From Pseudomonadota bacterium (lineage in GTDB: Bacteria > Pseudomonadota > Alphaproteobacteria > Sphingomonadales > Sphingomonadaceae): a stretch of 24,107 nt of DNA. Location: contig JAEXLC010000186.1 of NCBI GenBank assembly GCA_023445495.1, positions 1 to 24,107 of the forward strand, written 5' to 3'. Shown in pieces: positions 1-6,771 of the stretch (the first letter of the stretch is position 1; each line of letters opens with the position of its first letter). The notes under the pieces were generated by a model. The model did no database searches. It had not been told where the DNA came from and was given only the letters and a program-made list of their open reading frames with translations. The position numbers were made by a program, and so were the translations under genes.

Positions 1-1
1 G

Positions 2-18
2 GGGGGCGGCGCGCCCCC
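2..18. terminator. GC-only hairpin at window edge
   Basis: GGGGGCG and CGCCCCC pair perfectly around a three-base loop, just beyond the stop of the small secreted-protein gene that reads leftwards. It could end that transcript, but there is no U-run. The adjoining run of eleven C (26-36) suggests a contig-end or low-quality region, so the call is weak. Confidence 0.25.
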
Positions 19-46
19 GCCCGCGCCCCCCCCCCCGGACGAGAGC

Positions 47-340
47 TCAGTAGCGGCGGACGCTGCGGCTCCGCGAGACGCCATGACCTCGGAAGCCGGT
101 CGAGGCCCGGCGGGCACTCCAGCCGCCATCGCTGCGGACGCGGTTGTAACTATGCGAGGCGATCGCCCCGTCGGACTTGCGGACCACGCTGGTGCCGCGG
201 CTGACATTGCCCTGGCCGTCCCGCGTCACGGTGCGCGAGCCTTGGTAGTTGGGTCGGTCGACCGTGGTCGAGTGCGACGACTGGGCATGGGCGGGCAGGG
301 CGATCAGGGCCAGGGGGGCGATAAACAACAGGCGCTTCAT
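47..340 (-). CDS. small secreted Ser/Arg-rich protein
   Basis: A 97-residue protein of unknown function. Residues 1-19 form a clear signal peptide (MKRLLFIAPLALIALPAHA, then Q), so the mature product of about 78 residues should be periplasmic or released. The mature part is rich in Ser, Arg, Gly and Thr, has no Cys, and no domain was recognised. The start is backed by a GGAGAAA ribosome site about eight bases upstream. The gene lies 27 bases after the stop of the membrane protein and reads in the same direction, so it is probably the third gene of the sigma-factor operon. A cell-envelope role controlled by that sigma factor is inference from position only. Confidence 0.75.
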   Translation of the reverse strand: MKRLLFIAPLALIALPAHAQSSHSTTVDRPNYQGSRTVTRDGQGNVSRGTSVVRKSDGAIASHSYNRVRSDGGWSARRASTGFRGHGVSRSRSVRRY

Positions 341-367
341 GGCTTTTCTCCGTGGGTTGCTGCCCCC

Positions 368-1030
368 CTAACGGTCGACCGGAAGATTCCCTTCGCGGTC
401 CATTTCGGCCCGCCGCCGCTCCCGCCAGGCACGGCGCCGCTCGAAGCGCTCGCGGATCGCCTGGGCCCGCGGGCTTTCGGAGATGGCGCGGGCGATGGGG
501 TGCGGGTCGCCCTGCTCGCGCAGCTCCTGGGCGCGCGCGGCGATCTCGGGATGGCGTTCCGCCACGCGGCGGCGTAGCGCCTCGCGCTGCTCGGGCGGCA
601 TCGCCTGGATCCGGGCCCGGATTGCCTCGCGGCGTTCCAGCCGGCGGGCGAGGACAGGGTTGGTCTCCTCCAAGGCCGGTGCAAGCGTCGCTTGCGGCAC
701 CGGCTTTGCCGCCTTGGGACGCGGAGGATGCATCACCGGCGTCGGCCTGGGGGCGGGCGAGAAGACCGCGGCGATCGCAGGCAGCGGATCGGGCAGCTTG
801 CCGAGCACTCCCGAGGCAGCGGCAGCAGCGCTGGTGAGCAGCAGCACGCCGGCGCCGGTGAAGAGCGCGCGGTGGCGGCGGATGCTTCCGCGCAGCGTCC
901 GCCGGTGCTGCGGCAGGTGGCCGGCCAGCGCCGCCGCCGTCACGTCCCTGCCGAAGCCGGCGCGCAAGGGCGGCGCGCTTGCCCGGTCGAGCGCGGCGCG
1001 TTCGCCGGCGGTAAAGGGCTCGCCGCTCAC
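368..1030 (-). CDS. single-pass membrane protein, putative anti-sigma regulator
   Basis: A 220-residue protein with a short polar N-terminal region (1-52), one membrane segment (about 56-76), a Pro/Ala-rich linker (about 82-118), and a highly charged Arg/Glu helical C-terminal region (about 122-212). Its start overlaps the stop of the ECF sigma gene by four bases (ATGA), so the two are translationally coupled. That arrangement, with a cytosolic N-terminus and one membrane helix, is typical of ECF anti-sigma factors. No zinc-binding anti-sigma motif (HxxxCxxC) is present, so the role is inferred from context. The C-terminal region, with MPPEQREALRRR, resembles helical periplasmic sensor-like or DUF3106-like proteins. 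It could alternatively be an envelope protein that is merely a sigma target. Confidence 0.7.
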   Translation of the reverse strand: MSGEPFTAGERAALDRASAPPLRAGFGRDVTAAALAGHLPQHRRTLRGSIRRHRALFTGAGVLLLTSAAAAASGVLGKLPDPLPAIAAVFSPAPRPTPVMHPPRPKAAKPVPQATLAPALEETNPVLARRLERREAIRARIQAMPPEQREALRRRVAERHPEIAARAQELREQGDPHPIARAISESPRAQAIRERFERRRAWRERRRAEMDREGNLPVDR

Positions 1031-1596
1031 GCCGCGTGCTCCAGCGATACCAGCCCGCGTGCCGCCAGTGCTTCCCGCATGGCAGTGCGTGCTCGAAATA
1101 ACAGCGACTCGAAGGCCTTGAGGTTCATGTCCATCGCGGTGGCTGCCGCATGGTTGGGCAGCTCCTCATAATAGGTGAGCACGATCGCGGCGCGGTGGCG
1201 CTCGCTCACAGCGCCGAGTGCCGCCACCGCCTGCGCCCGCAGCCGCTCGGCATCGAGCAGCGCGTCGGCGGCGGGGCTCTCGTCGGCGCGCTCGGGCACG
1301 GGCTCGGCGCTGGCGAAGCGGCGGCGGCGCAGTCGATCGAGGCACAGGTTCATCGCCACCCGGGTCAGCCAGGCCGCGATCCCCGAGCGGCCGGCCTTCC
1401 ACCCGCTCGCCTGGCTCCACAGCCGCAACAATGCTTCCTGCGCCACGTCCTCGGCCTCCGCGGCATCGCCGATCATCCGCCAGGCGATGCGATGCAGCCG
1501 CTCGGCATGCAGATCGACGACATGCGAGAATGCCACCGCATCGCGCCGAGCGATCCGGGCCATCATCGCGTCGTCATCGCCACTCTGCATCAACAC
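1027..1596 (-). CDS. ECF-family RNA polymerase sigma factor
   Basis: A 189-residue sigma-70 family protein of ECF size. Region 2 spans about 20-92: HVVDLHAERLHRIAWRMIGD, then AEAEDVAQEALLRLW, the conserved core-binding DAEDVxQExFLRLW pattern, followed by an LCLDRLRRRR stretch. A linker of about 30 residues rich in Ala, Pro and Glu follows. Region 4 covers about 118-175, with SERHRAAIVLTYYEELPNHAAATAMDMN and LKAFESLLFRAR giving the helix-turn-helix for the -35 element. Three start codons are clustered (GTG 1596, TTG 1593, ATG 1590) and the exact one is uncertain. The gene overlaps the membrane-protein gene by four bases. The signal it answers to is unknown. Confidence 0.93.
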   Translation of the reverse strand: MLMQSGDDDAMMARIARRDAVAFSHVVDLHAERLHRIAWRMIGDAAEAEDVAQEALLRLWSQASGWKAGRSGIAAWLTRVAMNLCLDRLRRRRFASAEPVPERADESPAADALLDAERLRAQAVAALGAVSERHRAAIVLTYYEELPNHAAATAMDMNLKAFESLLFRARTAMREALAARGLVSLEHAA

Positions 1597-1623
1597 CCGA
1601 CCGGCATAGACTGTCCTGCACTG

Positions 1624-1662
1624 CAGGCGCTTAACGGCCGGCCGCGCAAAACCCTTCGCGGC
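1624..1662 (-). promoter_or_regulatory. possible autoregulatory ECF promoter and hairpin
   Basis: Read on the minus strand, this gap between the EVE gene and the sigma gene holds GGGTTTT and, 12 bases on, CGTTAA. An ECF -10 element is often CGT-like, so a self-controlled promoter is plausible, though the -35 is not the usual GGAAC. GCCGCG (1641-1646) and CGCGGC (1657-1662) form a hairpin in the same space. This is a guess from position and a partial motif. Confidence 0.2.
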
Positions 1663-1671
1663 TTTTCCGGG

Positions 1672-2073
1672 TCAGGCGTCGCCCAGTTCCAGGATCACCG
1701 CCCACTCGTCCTCGCGCACCGGCGTGACCGACAGGCGGGACTGGCGCAGCACTTCCAGCTTGGCGAGCCGCGGCTCGGCCTTGAGCATCGCCAGCGTCAC
1801 CGGCTTGCCGAGCCTGCGGACCGGCTTGACCGCGACGCTCGCCCATTTGCCGTCATCGCCGTCCGGCTGCCAGGCGCGGGTGATCTCCATGATTCCGACC
1901 GCGGCCTTCTCGGTGTTCGAATGGTAGAACAGCGCCAGGTCGCCCGGCTCCATTTCCTTGAGGAAATTGCGCGCGGTATAGTTGCGCACCCCGTTCCATT
2001 CGGTGGCGCCCTCCTTGATGAGGTCGTCCCAGCCATAGACATGGGGTTCGGAGCGCAGCAGCCAGTATCGCAT
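1672..2073 (-). CDS. EVE domain-containing protein
   Basis: A 133-residue protein made of a single EVE domain (thymocyte nuclear protein 1 type, PUA-like fold). The family signature is clear: RYWLLRSEP at the N-terminus, WNGVRNYTARNFLKEMEPGD at about 26-45, then ALFYHSNTEKAAVGIMEI and a basic, aromatic C-terminal half. EVE domains bind modified bases in DNA or RNA, and small stand-alone bacterial versions are common near general metabolic genes. The length is normal for the stand-alone form. It sits upstream of the sigma operon with a 75-base gap, and divergent from the Tyr-rich exported protein. No modification or restriction gene is adjacent, so no defence role is suggested here. Confidence 0.93.
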   Translation of the reverse strand: MRYWLLRSEPHVYGWDDLIKEGATEWNGVRNYTARNFLKEMEPGDLALFYHSNTEKAAVGIMEITRAWQPDGDDGKWASVAVKPVRRLGKPVTLAMLKAEPRLAKLEVLRQSRLSVTPVREDEWAVILELGDA

Positions 2074-2212
2074 GCCCGGGGGCTTAGCCGCCTAAACCGC
2101 CGCTTAACAACCGATTCCGAACCAGTTCAGCCACCGAGCGTTATCTCCATAACCTCAGCGCCGCGACTCGTCCCTCCTCGGGCAGCCGGAGGCGCCAGCA
2201 GTTGAGGAGGAT

Positions 2213-2599
2213 ATGATGTTCAAGTTCACGCAGAGGGTCGTGCTCGGCTTCGCCATGGGCGCCGCCGCACTCACCGCCTTCGCCCCGTCGGCCGAGGCGC
2301 AGCGCTATCGCGGCGGCTATTATGGCGACCGCCATTATCGCGGCCATGACGATACCGGCACCGCGATCGTCGCGGGCATCGCCGGCCTGGCCATCGGTGC
2401 CGCGATCGCCAGCAACAACGACCGCCGTTATGATCGCCGCTACGACTATGATCGCAGCTACTACCGCGACCACGGCTATTACCCGACCGACGGCTATTAT
2501 TACCGCAACGACTACCGCGCGTATCGCGGCTATTGCGAGACCCGTCGCGTCTGGGATCCGTATCTCGATCGCCCGGTTCGGGTGCGTTACTGCCGCTAA
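2213..2599 (+). CDS. exported Tyr/Arg-rich protein
   Basis: A 128-residue protein of unknown function. Residues 1-29 form a signal peptide ending around AEA. A short Gly/Ala segment (GIAGLAIGAAIA, about 51-64) resembles a glycine-zipper or membrane-associated stretch. It is followed by a striking run of Tyr, Arg and Asp (YDRRYDYDRSYYRDHGYY and on). Two Cys near the end could form a disulphide. Proteins of this kind are common in sphingomonads and are annotated as hypothetical. A strong GAGGAGG site (2204-2210) precedes two ATG codons. The second, at 2216, has the better spacing (five bases), so the true protein may lack the first Met. A hairpin terminator follows immediately. Confidence 0.85.
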   Translation: MMFKFTQRVVLGFAMGAAALTAFAPSAEAQRYRGGYYGDRHYRGHDDTGTAIVAGIAGLAIGAAIASNNDRRYDRRYDYDRSYYRDHGYYPTDGYYYRNDYRAYRGYCETRRVWDPYLDRPVRVRYCR

Positions 2600-2608
2600 C
2601 ACTTTCAG

Positions 2609-2631
2609 GGGGGTGGTCACTGGCCGCCCCC
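2609..2631 (+). terminator. hairpin after Tyr-rich exported protein gene
   Basis: GGGGGTGG pairs with CCGCCCCC (eight pairs, one of them G-U) around a seven-base loop, ten bases after the stop codon and followed by TTGTTAC. It is a good stem with a poor U-tract. Confidence 0.6.
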
Positions 2632-2647
2632 TTGTTACGCTGCGGCC

Positions 2648-4309
2648 ATGGGCACCGATTCGCATCTGCAGCCGCAGACCCTCGCCGTTGATCCTTCCGA
2701 TCCCTATCGGCGGGAGGCCCAGACCTTCCCCAAGCTCAATGACGACATGGCCGGGCGCGTCGCCGCATTCGGCAGCGTCGAGGACTGGCCGGACGGCGGC
2801 ATGCTGTTCGAGCGCGGCGAGCGCAGCGTCGATTTCTTCCTGGTCCTCGAAGGCGCCGTCGAAGTGCTCGATGCGAACGTCAAGGGCTGCGAGCATGTCG
2901 TCCATGTCCATGGGCCGCACCAGTTCACCGGCGAGCTCGACCTGTTCAACGACCGCAAGATCCTGGTCAGCGCCCGGGCCCGCCCCGGCACCAAAGTTGC
3001 CCGGGTCGAGCGGCTTGCCTTTCGCCGCCTGATCGCCGCCGAGCCGGATATCGGCGAAGTGGTGATGCGCGCCTTCATCCTGCGCCGGGTGGGGCTGATG
3101 CTCCACGGCGAGGCCGGGATCGCGCTGATCGGCCCCGCCCACGGCGCCGCCACCTCGCGGATCGAGAGCTTCTTGCGCCGCAACGGCCTGCCCCACCGCC
3201 AGATCGACACCGAGACCGATGCGGACGCCGGTGGCTTCCTCGAATGTTTCCAGCTCAGCCCCGAGGATCTGCCGGTGGTGGTGGTTCGCGGCCAGACGCT
3301 GCGCCGGCCGAGCAACGGCCAGGTGGCGGACGCGCTGGGCCTCACCGTCGAGCTCGACCCGAGCCATGTCCATGACGTGGCGGTGGTCGGCGGCGGGCCG
3401 GCGGGGCTCGCCTCCGCCGTCTATGCCGCGTCGGAAGGGCTCGACACCATCGTCATCGAATCGATCGCACCGGGCGGCCAGGCGGGGACCAGCTCGAAGA
3501 TCGAGAACTATCTGGGCTTTCCGACCGGCATCTCGGGCCAGGCGCTTGCCGGGCGGGCCCAGGTGCAGGCGCAGAAATTCGGGGCGCGGCTGCTGATCTC
3601 GCGCGGCGCGGTGGGGCTCGACTGCTCGCAGACACCGTTCACCGTGCGCCTCGACGACGATACCGAGATCAAGGCCCGCGCCGTGGTCGTCGCCACCGGC
3701 GCCCGCTATCGCAAGCTCGACCTGCCCAATTATGCCGTGCTGGAAGGCAATGGCATCTATTATGCCGCGACCAACATGGAGGCCGGGCTGTGCGCCGGGC
3801 AGGAAGTGGTGGTGGTCGGCGGCGGCAATTCGGCGGGGCAGGCGGCGATCTACCTCGCCCGCAGCGCCGGCCACGTCCATGTGCTGGTGCGCGGCAAGGG
3901 GCTGGCCGACACCATGTCGCGCTATCTGATCGAACGGATCGAGGCATCGGACCGGATCACGCTCCACCCCTTCACCGAAGTGACCGCGCTGGAAGGCGAG
4001 CGGCATTTGGAGGGGCTGAGCTGGACCGACCGCAAGACCGGCGAGACCAGCCGCCGCAAGGTCGGGGCGCTGTTCGTCATGATCGGCGCCGTGCCCTCGA
4101 CCGACTGGCTGGAGGATTGCCTGGCGCTCGACTCCTCCGGCTTCGTGCGGACAGGCAGCGGCGAGACCTTCTTCTGCTCGTCCAAGCCGGGCATCTTCGC
4201 GGTCGGCGATGTCCGATCGGGATCGGTCAAGCGGGTCGCTTCCGGGGTGGGCGAAGGATCGGTGGTGGTCTCCTCGATCCACCGTTATCTTGAAAGCCTG
4301 CGCCAATAG
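2648..4309 (+). CDS. cyclic nucleotide-binding domain / thioredoxin reductase-like FAD oxidoreductase
   Basis: A 553-residue fusion. Residues about 30-140 form a cyclic-nucleotide-binding-type beta roll (VDFFLVLEGAVEVLD, FTGELDLFNDRKILVSARA). Residues about 155-238 look like a thioredoxin/glutaredoxin fold (IALIGPAHGAATSRIESFLR, LPVVVVRGQTLRRPSNGQVA) with no CxxC. Residues about 242-553 are a class II pyridine nucleotide-disulphide oxidoreductase: the FAD motif VVGGGPAGLASA at 246-257, GGQAGTSSKIENYLGFP, an ATG motif at 350, the NAD(P)H motif VVGGGNSAGQAA at 389-400, and the second FAD motif GIFAVGDVRSG at 515-525. Where thioredoxin reductases carry CATC this protein has AATN (373-376), so it cannot use that dithiol. 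Family knowledge supports a flavin oxidoreductase sensing a small ligand; the substrate is unknown. No strong ribosome site precedes the start. Confidence 0.92.
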   Translation: MGTDSHLQPQTLAVDPSDPYRREAQTFPKLNDDMAGRVAAFGSVEDWPDGGMLFERGERSVDFFLVLEGAVEVLDANVKGCEHVVHVHGPHQFTGELDLFNDRKILVSARARPGTKVARVERLAFRRLIAAEPDIGEVVMRAFILRRVGLMLHGEAGIALIGPAHGAATSRIESFLRRNGLPHRQIDTETDADAGGFLECFQLSPEDLPVVVVRGQTLRRPSNGQVADALGLTVELDPSHVHDVAVVGGGPAGLASAVYAASEGLDTIVIESIAPGGQAGTSSKIENYLGFPTGISGQALAGRAQVQAQKFGARLLISRGAVGLDCSQTPFTVRLDDDTEIKARAVVVATGARYRKLDLPNYAVLEGNGIYYAATNMEAGLCAGQEVVVVGGGNSAGQAAIYLARSAGHVHVLVRGKGLADTMSRYLIERIEASDRITLHPFTEVTALEGERHLEGLSWTDRKTGETSRRKVGALFVMIGAVPSTDWLEDCLALDSSGFVRTGSGETFFCSSKPGIFAVGDVRSGSVKRVASGVGEGSVVVSSIHRYLESLRQ

Positions 4310-4326
4310 CGGCAAAGGGCTCGGCC

Positions 4327-4599
4327 ATGAGTGATACGCCTCCGGACCGCCTGTCGGTCAACCAGAACAGCCCCTTTTTCCAGCGCGAGCTGCTGGAGCG
4401 CGGCATCGGCATCCGCTTCAAGGGCGTCGAGCGCCGCGACGTCGAGGAATATTGCATTTCCGAGGGCTGGATCCGCGCCGCGCTCGGCAACAAGGTCGAC
4501 CGCAAGGGCAATCCGCTGACCATCAAGCTCAACGGCCCGGTCGAAGCCTGGTTCGAGCGCCCGGCCGCCGGCGAAGCGGAAGAGACCGCCGAGGGCTGA
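4327..4599 (+). CDS. DUF3297 family protein
   Basis: A 90-residue protein matching the DUF3297 family over its full length, with the typical start SDTPPDRLSVNQNSPFF, then GIGIRFKGVERRDVEEYCISEGWI and KVDRKGNPLTIKLNGPVEAW. The function of the family is unknown; it is a small cytosolic protein widespread in alpha- and gammaproteobacteria. An AAGGG site lies about eleven bases upstream of the ATG. It begins 17 bases after the flavoprotein gene, so the two may be co-transcribed. The last ten or so residues are an acidic tail (EAEETAEG). Confidence 0.92.
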   Translation: MSDTPPDRLSVNQNSPFFQRELLERGIGIRFKGVERRDVEEYCISEGWIRAALGNKVDRKGNPLTIKLNGPVEAWFERPAAGEAEETAEG

Positions 4600-4641
4600 T
4601 CCTCAACCCTTTGGTTGAACGATTCATTGAATCTCTTGATA

Positions 4642-4663
4642 CTCCCACGTGTGCGCGTGGGAG
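4642..4663. terminator. perfect 8-bp hairpin downstream of DUF3297 gene
   Basis: CTCCCACG pairs with CGTGGGAG around TGTGCG, 42 bases after the stop. A second small GC hairpin (GCGCG / CGCGC) follows at once. With no T-run on the plus strand, it is only a possible terminator. Confidence 0.4.
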
Positions 4664-4705
4664 CGCGGCTTCGCGCGCTTCGGATGGGTTCGACGATGAG
4701 AAAGA

Positions 4706-4770
4706 GCCTGTCGGGAGTGGCAGGTGAAATCCTACATTGGAAGCCTTTTGCTCCCCGGTGAGGGACAGGC
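4706..4770. other. possible structured RNA or regulatory element, unidentified
   Basis: GCCTGTC (4706-4712) and GACAGGC (4764-4770) are perfect complements 51 bases apart. Inside them GGGAG (4713-4717) and CTCCC (4751-4755) also pair, giving a nested stem of about 65 bases between a terminator-like hairpin and the repeat array. It fits no RNA family I can name. It may be a short structured transcript, a protein-binding site, or chance. The strand is unknown. Confidence 0.25.
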
Positions 4771-4776
4771 AGAGAC

Positions 4777-5692
4777 GCCTCACATCCATCGTCACCCTGA
4801 ACTTGTTTCAGGGTCCAAGGTTGGACCTGGCCATGGCCTGGCGGATCGGGCGGTGTCGCCCGCCGCGGGTTGGATGCTGAAACGAGTTCAGCATGACGGT
4901 GGGGCTTGGGGTAGCGGCTCGGCGGTTCGCGGGCTGGGTGGTGATTCCGGCGTTCGAGGGTTTTGGAGGCCTGATGTCCTTCGTTGCCCTGAACTTGTTT
5001 CAGGGTCCAAGGTCGGGCTTGGCCATGGCCTGGCGGATCAGGCGATATCGCCCGCCGCGGGTTGGATGCTGAAACGAGTTCAGCATGACGGTGGGTTTGG
5101 GGCGGCTGCTCGGCAGTTGCCGGGCCGAATGGGGATGCCGGCGTTCGAGGGTTTTGGAGGCCTCACACCCTTCGTCACCCTGAACTTGTTTCAGGGTCCA
5201 AGGTTGGGCTTGGCCGTGACCTGGCGGATCGGGCGGTGTCGCCTGCCGCGCGTTGGATGCTGAAACGTGTTCAGCATGACGGTGGGTTTGGGGCAGCGGC
5301 TCGGCAGTTCGCGGGCTGCACGGGGATTCCGGCGTTCGAGGGTTTGGGAGGCCTCATGTCCCTCGTCACCCTGAACTTGTTTCAGGGTCCAAGGTTGGGC
5401 CTGGCCGTGGCCTGGCGGATCGGGCGGTGTCGCCTGCCGCGTGTTGGATGCTGAAACGAGTTCAGCATGACGGCGGGGTTTGGGGCAGCGGCTCGGCAGT
5501 TCGCGGGCTGGGTGGTGATTCCGGCGTTCGAGGGTCTTGGAGGCCTCATGTCCTTCGTCACCCTGAACTTGTTTCAGGGTCCAAGGTTGGGCTTGGCCAT
5601 GGCCTGGCGGATCGAGCGGTGTCGCCTGCCGGGCGTTGGATGCTGAAACGCGTTCAGCATGACGGTGGGGTTTGGGGAAGCGGCTCGGCAAT
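4777..5692. repeat. tandem array of about five 191-192 bp units with paired inverted palindromes
   Basis: The core CCCTGAACTTGTTTCAGGG recurs at 4795, 4987, 5178, 5369 and 5561, so the period is 191-192 bases. Each unit has a first hairpin (CCCTGAA / TTCAGGG, five-base loop). About 80 bases on comes a second (ATGCTGAA / TTCAGCAT), whose loop reads ACGAG, ACGAG, ACGTG, ACGAG and ACGCG in the five units. The second hairpin core, CTGAAACGAGTTCAG, is the reverse complement of the first apart from one base. The rest of each unit (GGCCTGGCGGATC, CGGCGTTCGAGG and so on) is also well conserved. The fifth unit stops early, at about 5692, inside the GIY-YIG gene. This is a REP/BIME-like sphingomonad repeat. 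Open frames running through it are not genes. It fills most of the gene-free stretch 4600-5653. Confidence 0.95.
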
Positions 5693-5986
5693 TCCCAATG
5701 TCGGCGCCAGGTCGTTCCATTCGGGGTTCTGGCGTTCGATCAGGTTGCACTTCCAGTCGCGGTGCCAGCGTTTGAGCTGCTTCTCGCGGGCGATTGCCGC
5801 GTCCATGCATTCCGCGACTTCGTACCAGACCAGCCGGTAGACCCGGTGCTCATGCACGAAGCCGCCTGTGATGCCATTGCGATGCTGGAACAGTCGGCCG
5901 GGCAGGTCCGAGGTTACTCCGATATAGATCGTGCCCCTCGGACCGCTGGCGAGGATATAGACGCAGGGTGTTCGTTCCCGCGCCAT
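5654..5986 (-). CDS. GIY-YIG nuclease family protein
   Basis: A 110-residue single-domain nuclease. The GIY-YIG core reads CVYILASGPRGTIYIGVTSD (8-27). It is followed by the catalytic Arg (R31 in LPGRLFQH), His (H35) and the Glu of AIAREKQLKRW (E68), with the family ending LIERQNPEWNDL. It belongs to the small UvrC/YhbQ-like group that cleaves DNA, whose cellular role is mostly unknown. The last eleven or so residues (AEPLPQTPPSC) and the stop codon lie in the repeat array: the TGA is part of the ATGCTGAA palindrome of the last unit. It starts five bases before the next gene's 3' end and shares its direction. Its placement at the array edge suggests a link to repeat movement, but that is inference. 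Confidence 0.92.
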   Translation of the reverse strand: MARERTPCVYILASGPRGTIYIGVTSDLPGRLFQHRNGITGGFVHEHRVYRLVWYEVAECMDAAIAREKQLKRWHRDWKCNLIERQNPEWNDLAPTLGIAEPLPQTPPSC

Positions 5987-5990
5987 CGGT

Positions 5991-6758
5991 TCACCCCCCG
6001 AACGCCGCCCTTGCCGCGTCCTCGAAGGCCTTGAGCGCGGCCATGTGGGGGAAGGGGCCGTGGCTGATCCTGGCCACGCCGGTTTGCGCCACCGCCCTGG
6101 CCTCGGGCGCGCCGGGGAAGGCCATGAAGTTTACCGGCAGCGGTACGGCCTTCGCCACCCGCTCGAGCAGGGCGAGATCGGCCAGGCCGGGGACGAAGAA
6201 GCCGCTGGCGCCGGCATCGGCATAGGCCTTGCCGCGCTCGATCGCCGCGTCGGCCATCGCCGGGTCATGCGTGTCGCCCGGCGCGATCAGGAAGATGTCG
6301 GTGCGGGCGTTGAGGAAGAAGTTCGGGCCGACCGTCCAACGGATCGCGGCGATGCGGGCGGACTGCTCCGCAACGTCGTGCATCCCCCGTGCCGCCGTGC
6401 TGTTGCTGGCGACGACCTGGTCCTCGAAATTGCAGCCGATCGCGCCGGTGGCGGCAAGCTTCTCGACATTGGCGGCGACCGCATCGGGATCGACCGCATA
6501 GCCGCCCTCGAAATCGACGCTGACCGGCAGCGCCACCGCGCCGGCGGTGCGCCGGGCATTGGCGAGCGCAAGCTCGAGCGGCAGCGCTTCGGCATCGTCA
6601 TAACCATGCGCGGTCGAGACCGAGGCGCTGCCGGTGGCGATCGCCTTCGCCCCCGCACGCTCGGCAACGCGGGCGCTGCCCGCATCCCACACGTTGAACA
6701 GGATCACCGGATCGCCGGGCACGTGCAGCGCGGCGAAGCTCTGGAACTTTGCGGACAT
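5991..6758 (-). CDS. isocitrate lyase/PEP mutase superfamily protein
   Basis: A 255-residue TIM-barrel protein of the PEP mutase/isocitrate lyase superfamily (short 2-methylisocitrate lyase-like group). Visible signatures are FNVWDAGSARVAERAG (21-36), the substrate-site region ATGSASVSTAHGYDD (41-55), the metal-site VDFEGGYA (81-88) and NFEDQV (110-115), and an ARTDIF motif in the C-terminal half. The KKCGH-type catalytic Cys loop of true isocitrate and methylisocitrate lyases is absent after NFEDQ, so the reaction cannot be named. Carbon-carbon or carbon-phosphorus bond chemistry on a small 2-oxo acid is the family expectation. An AGGGG site precedes the ATG. A short direct repeat upstream may be an operator. 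Confidence 0.92.
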   Translation of the reverse strand: MSAKFQSFAALHVPGDPVILFNVWDAGSARVAERAGAKAIATGSASVSTAHGYDDAEALPLELALANARRTAGAVALPVSVDFEGGYAVDPDAVAANVEKLAATGAIGCNFEDQVVASNSTAARGMHDVAEQSARIAAIRWTVGPNFFLNARTDIFLIAPGDTHDPAMADAAIERGKAYADAGASGFFVPGLADLALLERVAKAVPLPVNFMAFPGAPEARAVAQTGVARISHGPFPHMAALKAFEDAARAAFGG

Positions 6759-6771
6759 TTGGGAACCCCTC

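Noticed and set aside
1672..2073. EVE-domain gene as part of a defence island
   Set aside because: No methyltransferase, restriction enzyme or helicase lies nearby; stand-alone EVE proteins are common housekeeping neighbours.
2141..4315. 724-residue minus-strand frame opposite the flavoprotein
   Set aside because: Antisense shadow; the plus-strand flavoprotein and DUF3297 genes carry clear family motifs.
4529..4795. 88-residue minus-strand frame upstream of the array
   Set aside because: It overlaps the DUF3297 gene antisense and the folded element, with a repetitive Arg/Pro-rich end; no ribosome site or domain supports it.
4777..5692. CRISPR array
   Set aside because: Units are about 191 bases and conserved throughout, with no short repeats, no unique spacers and no cas genes.
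4724..5840. Long open frames through the repeat array on both strands (such as those with RHPELVSGS and MLKRVQHDG)
   Set aside because: They repeat every 191-192 bases with the array, have no start signals, and translate the repeat itself; these peptide strings are a familiar artefact of this repeat family.
5991..6758. Naming the PEP mutase-like gene as prpB or aceA
   Set aside because: The catalytic Cys loop of methylisocitrate and isocitrate lyases is missing and the protein is short.
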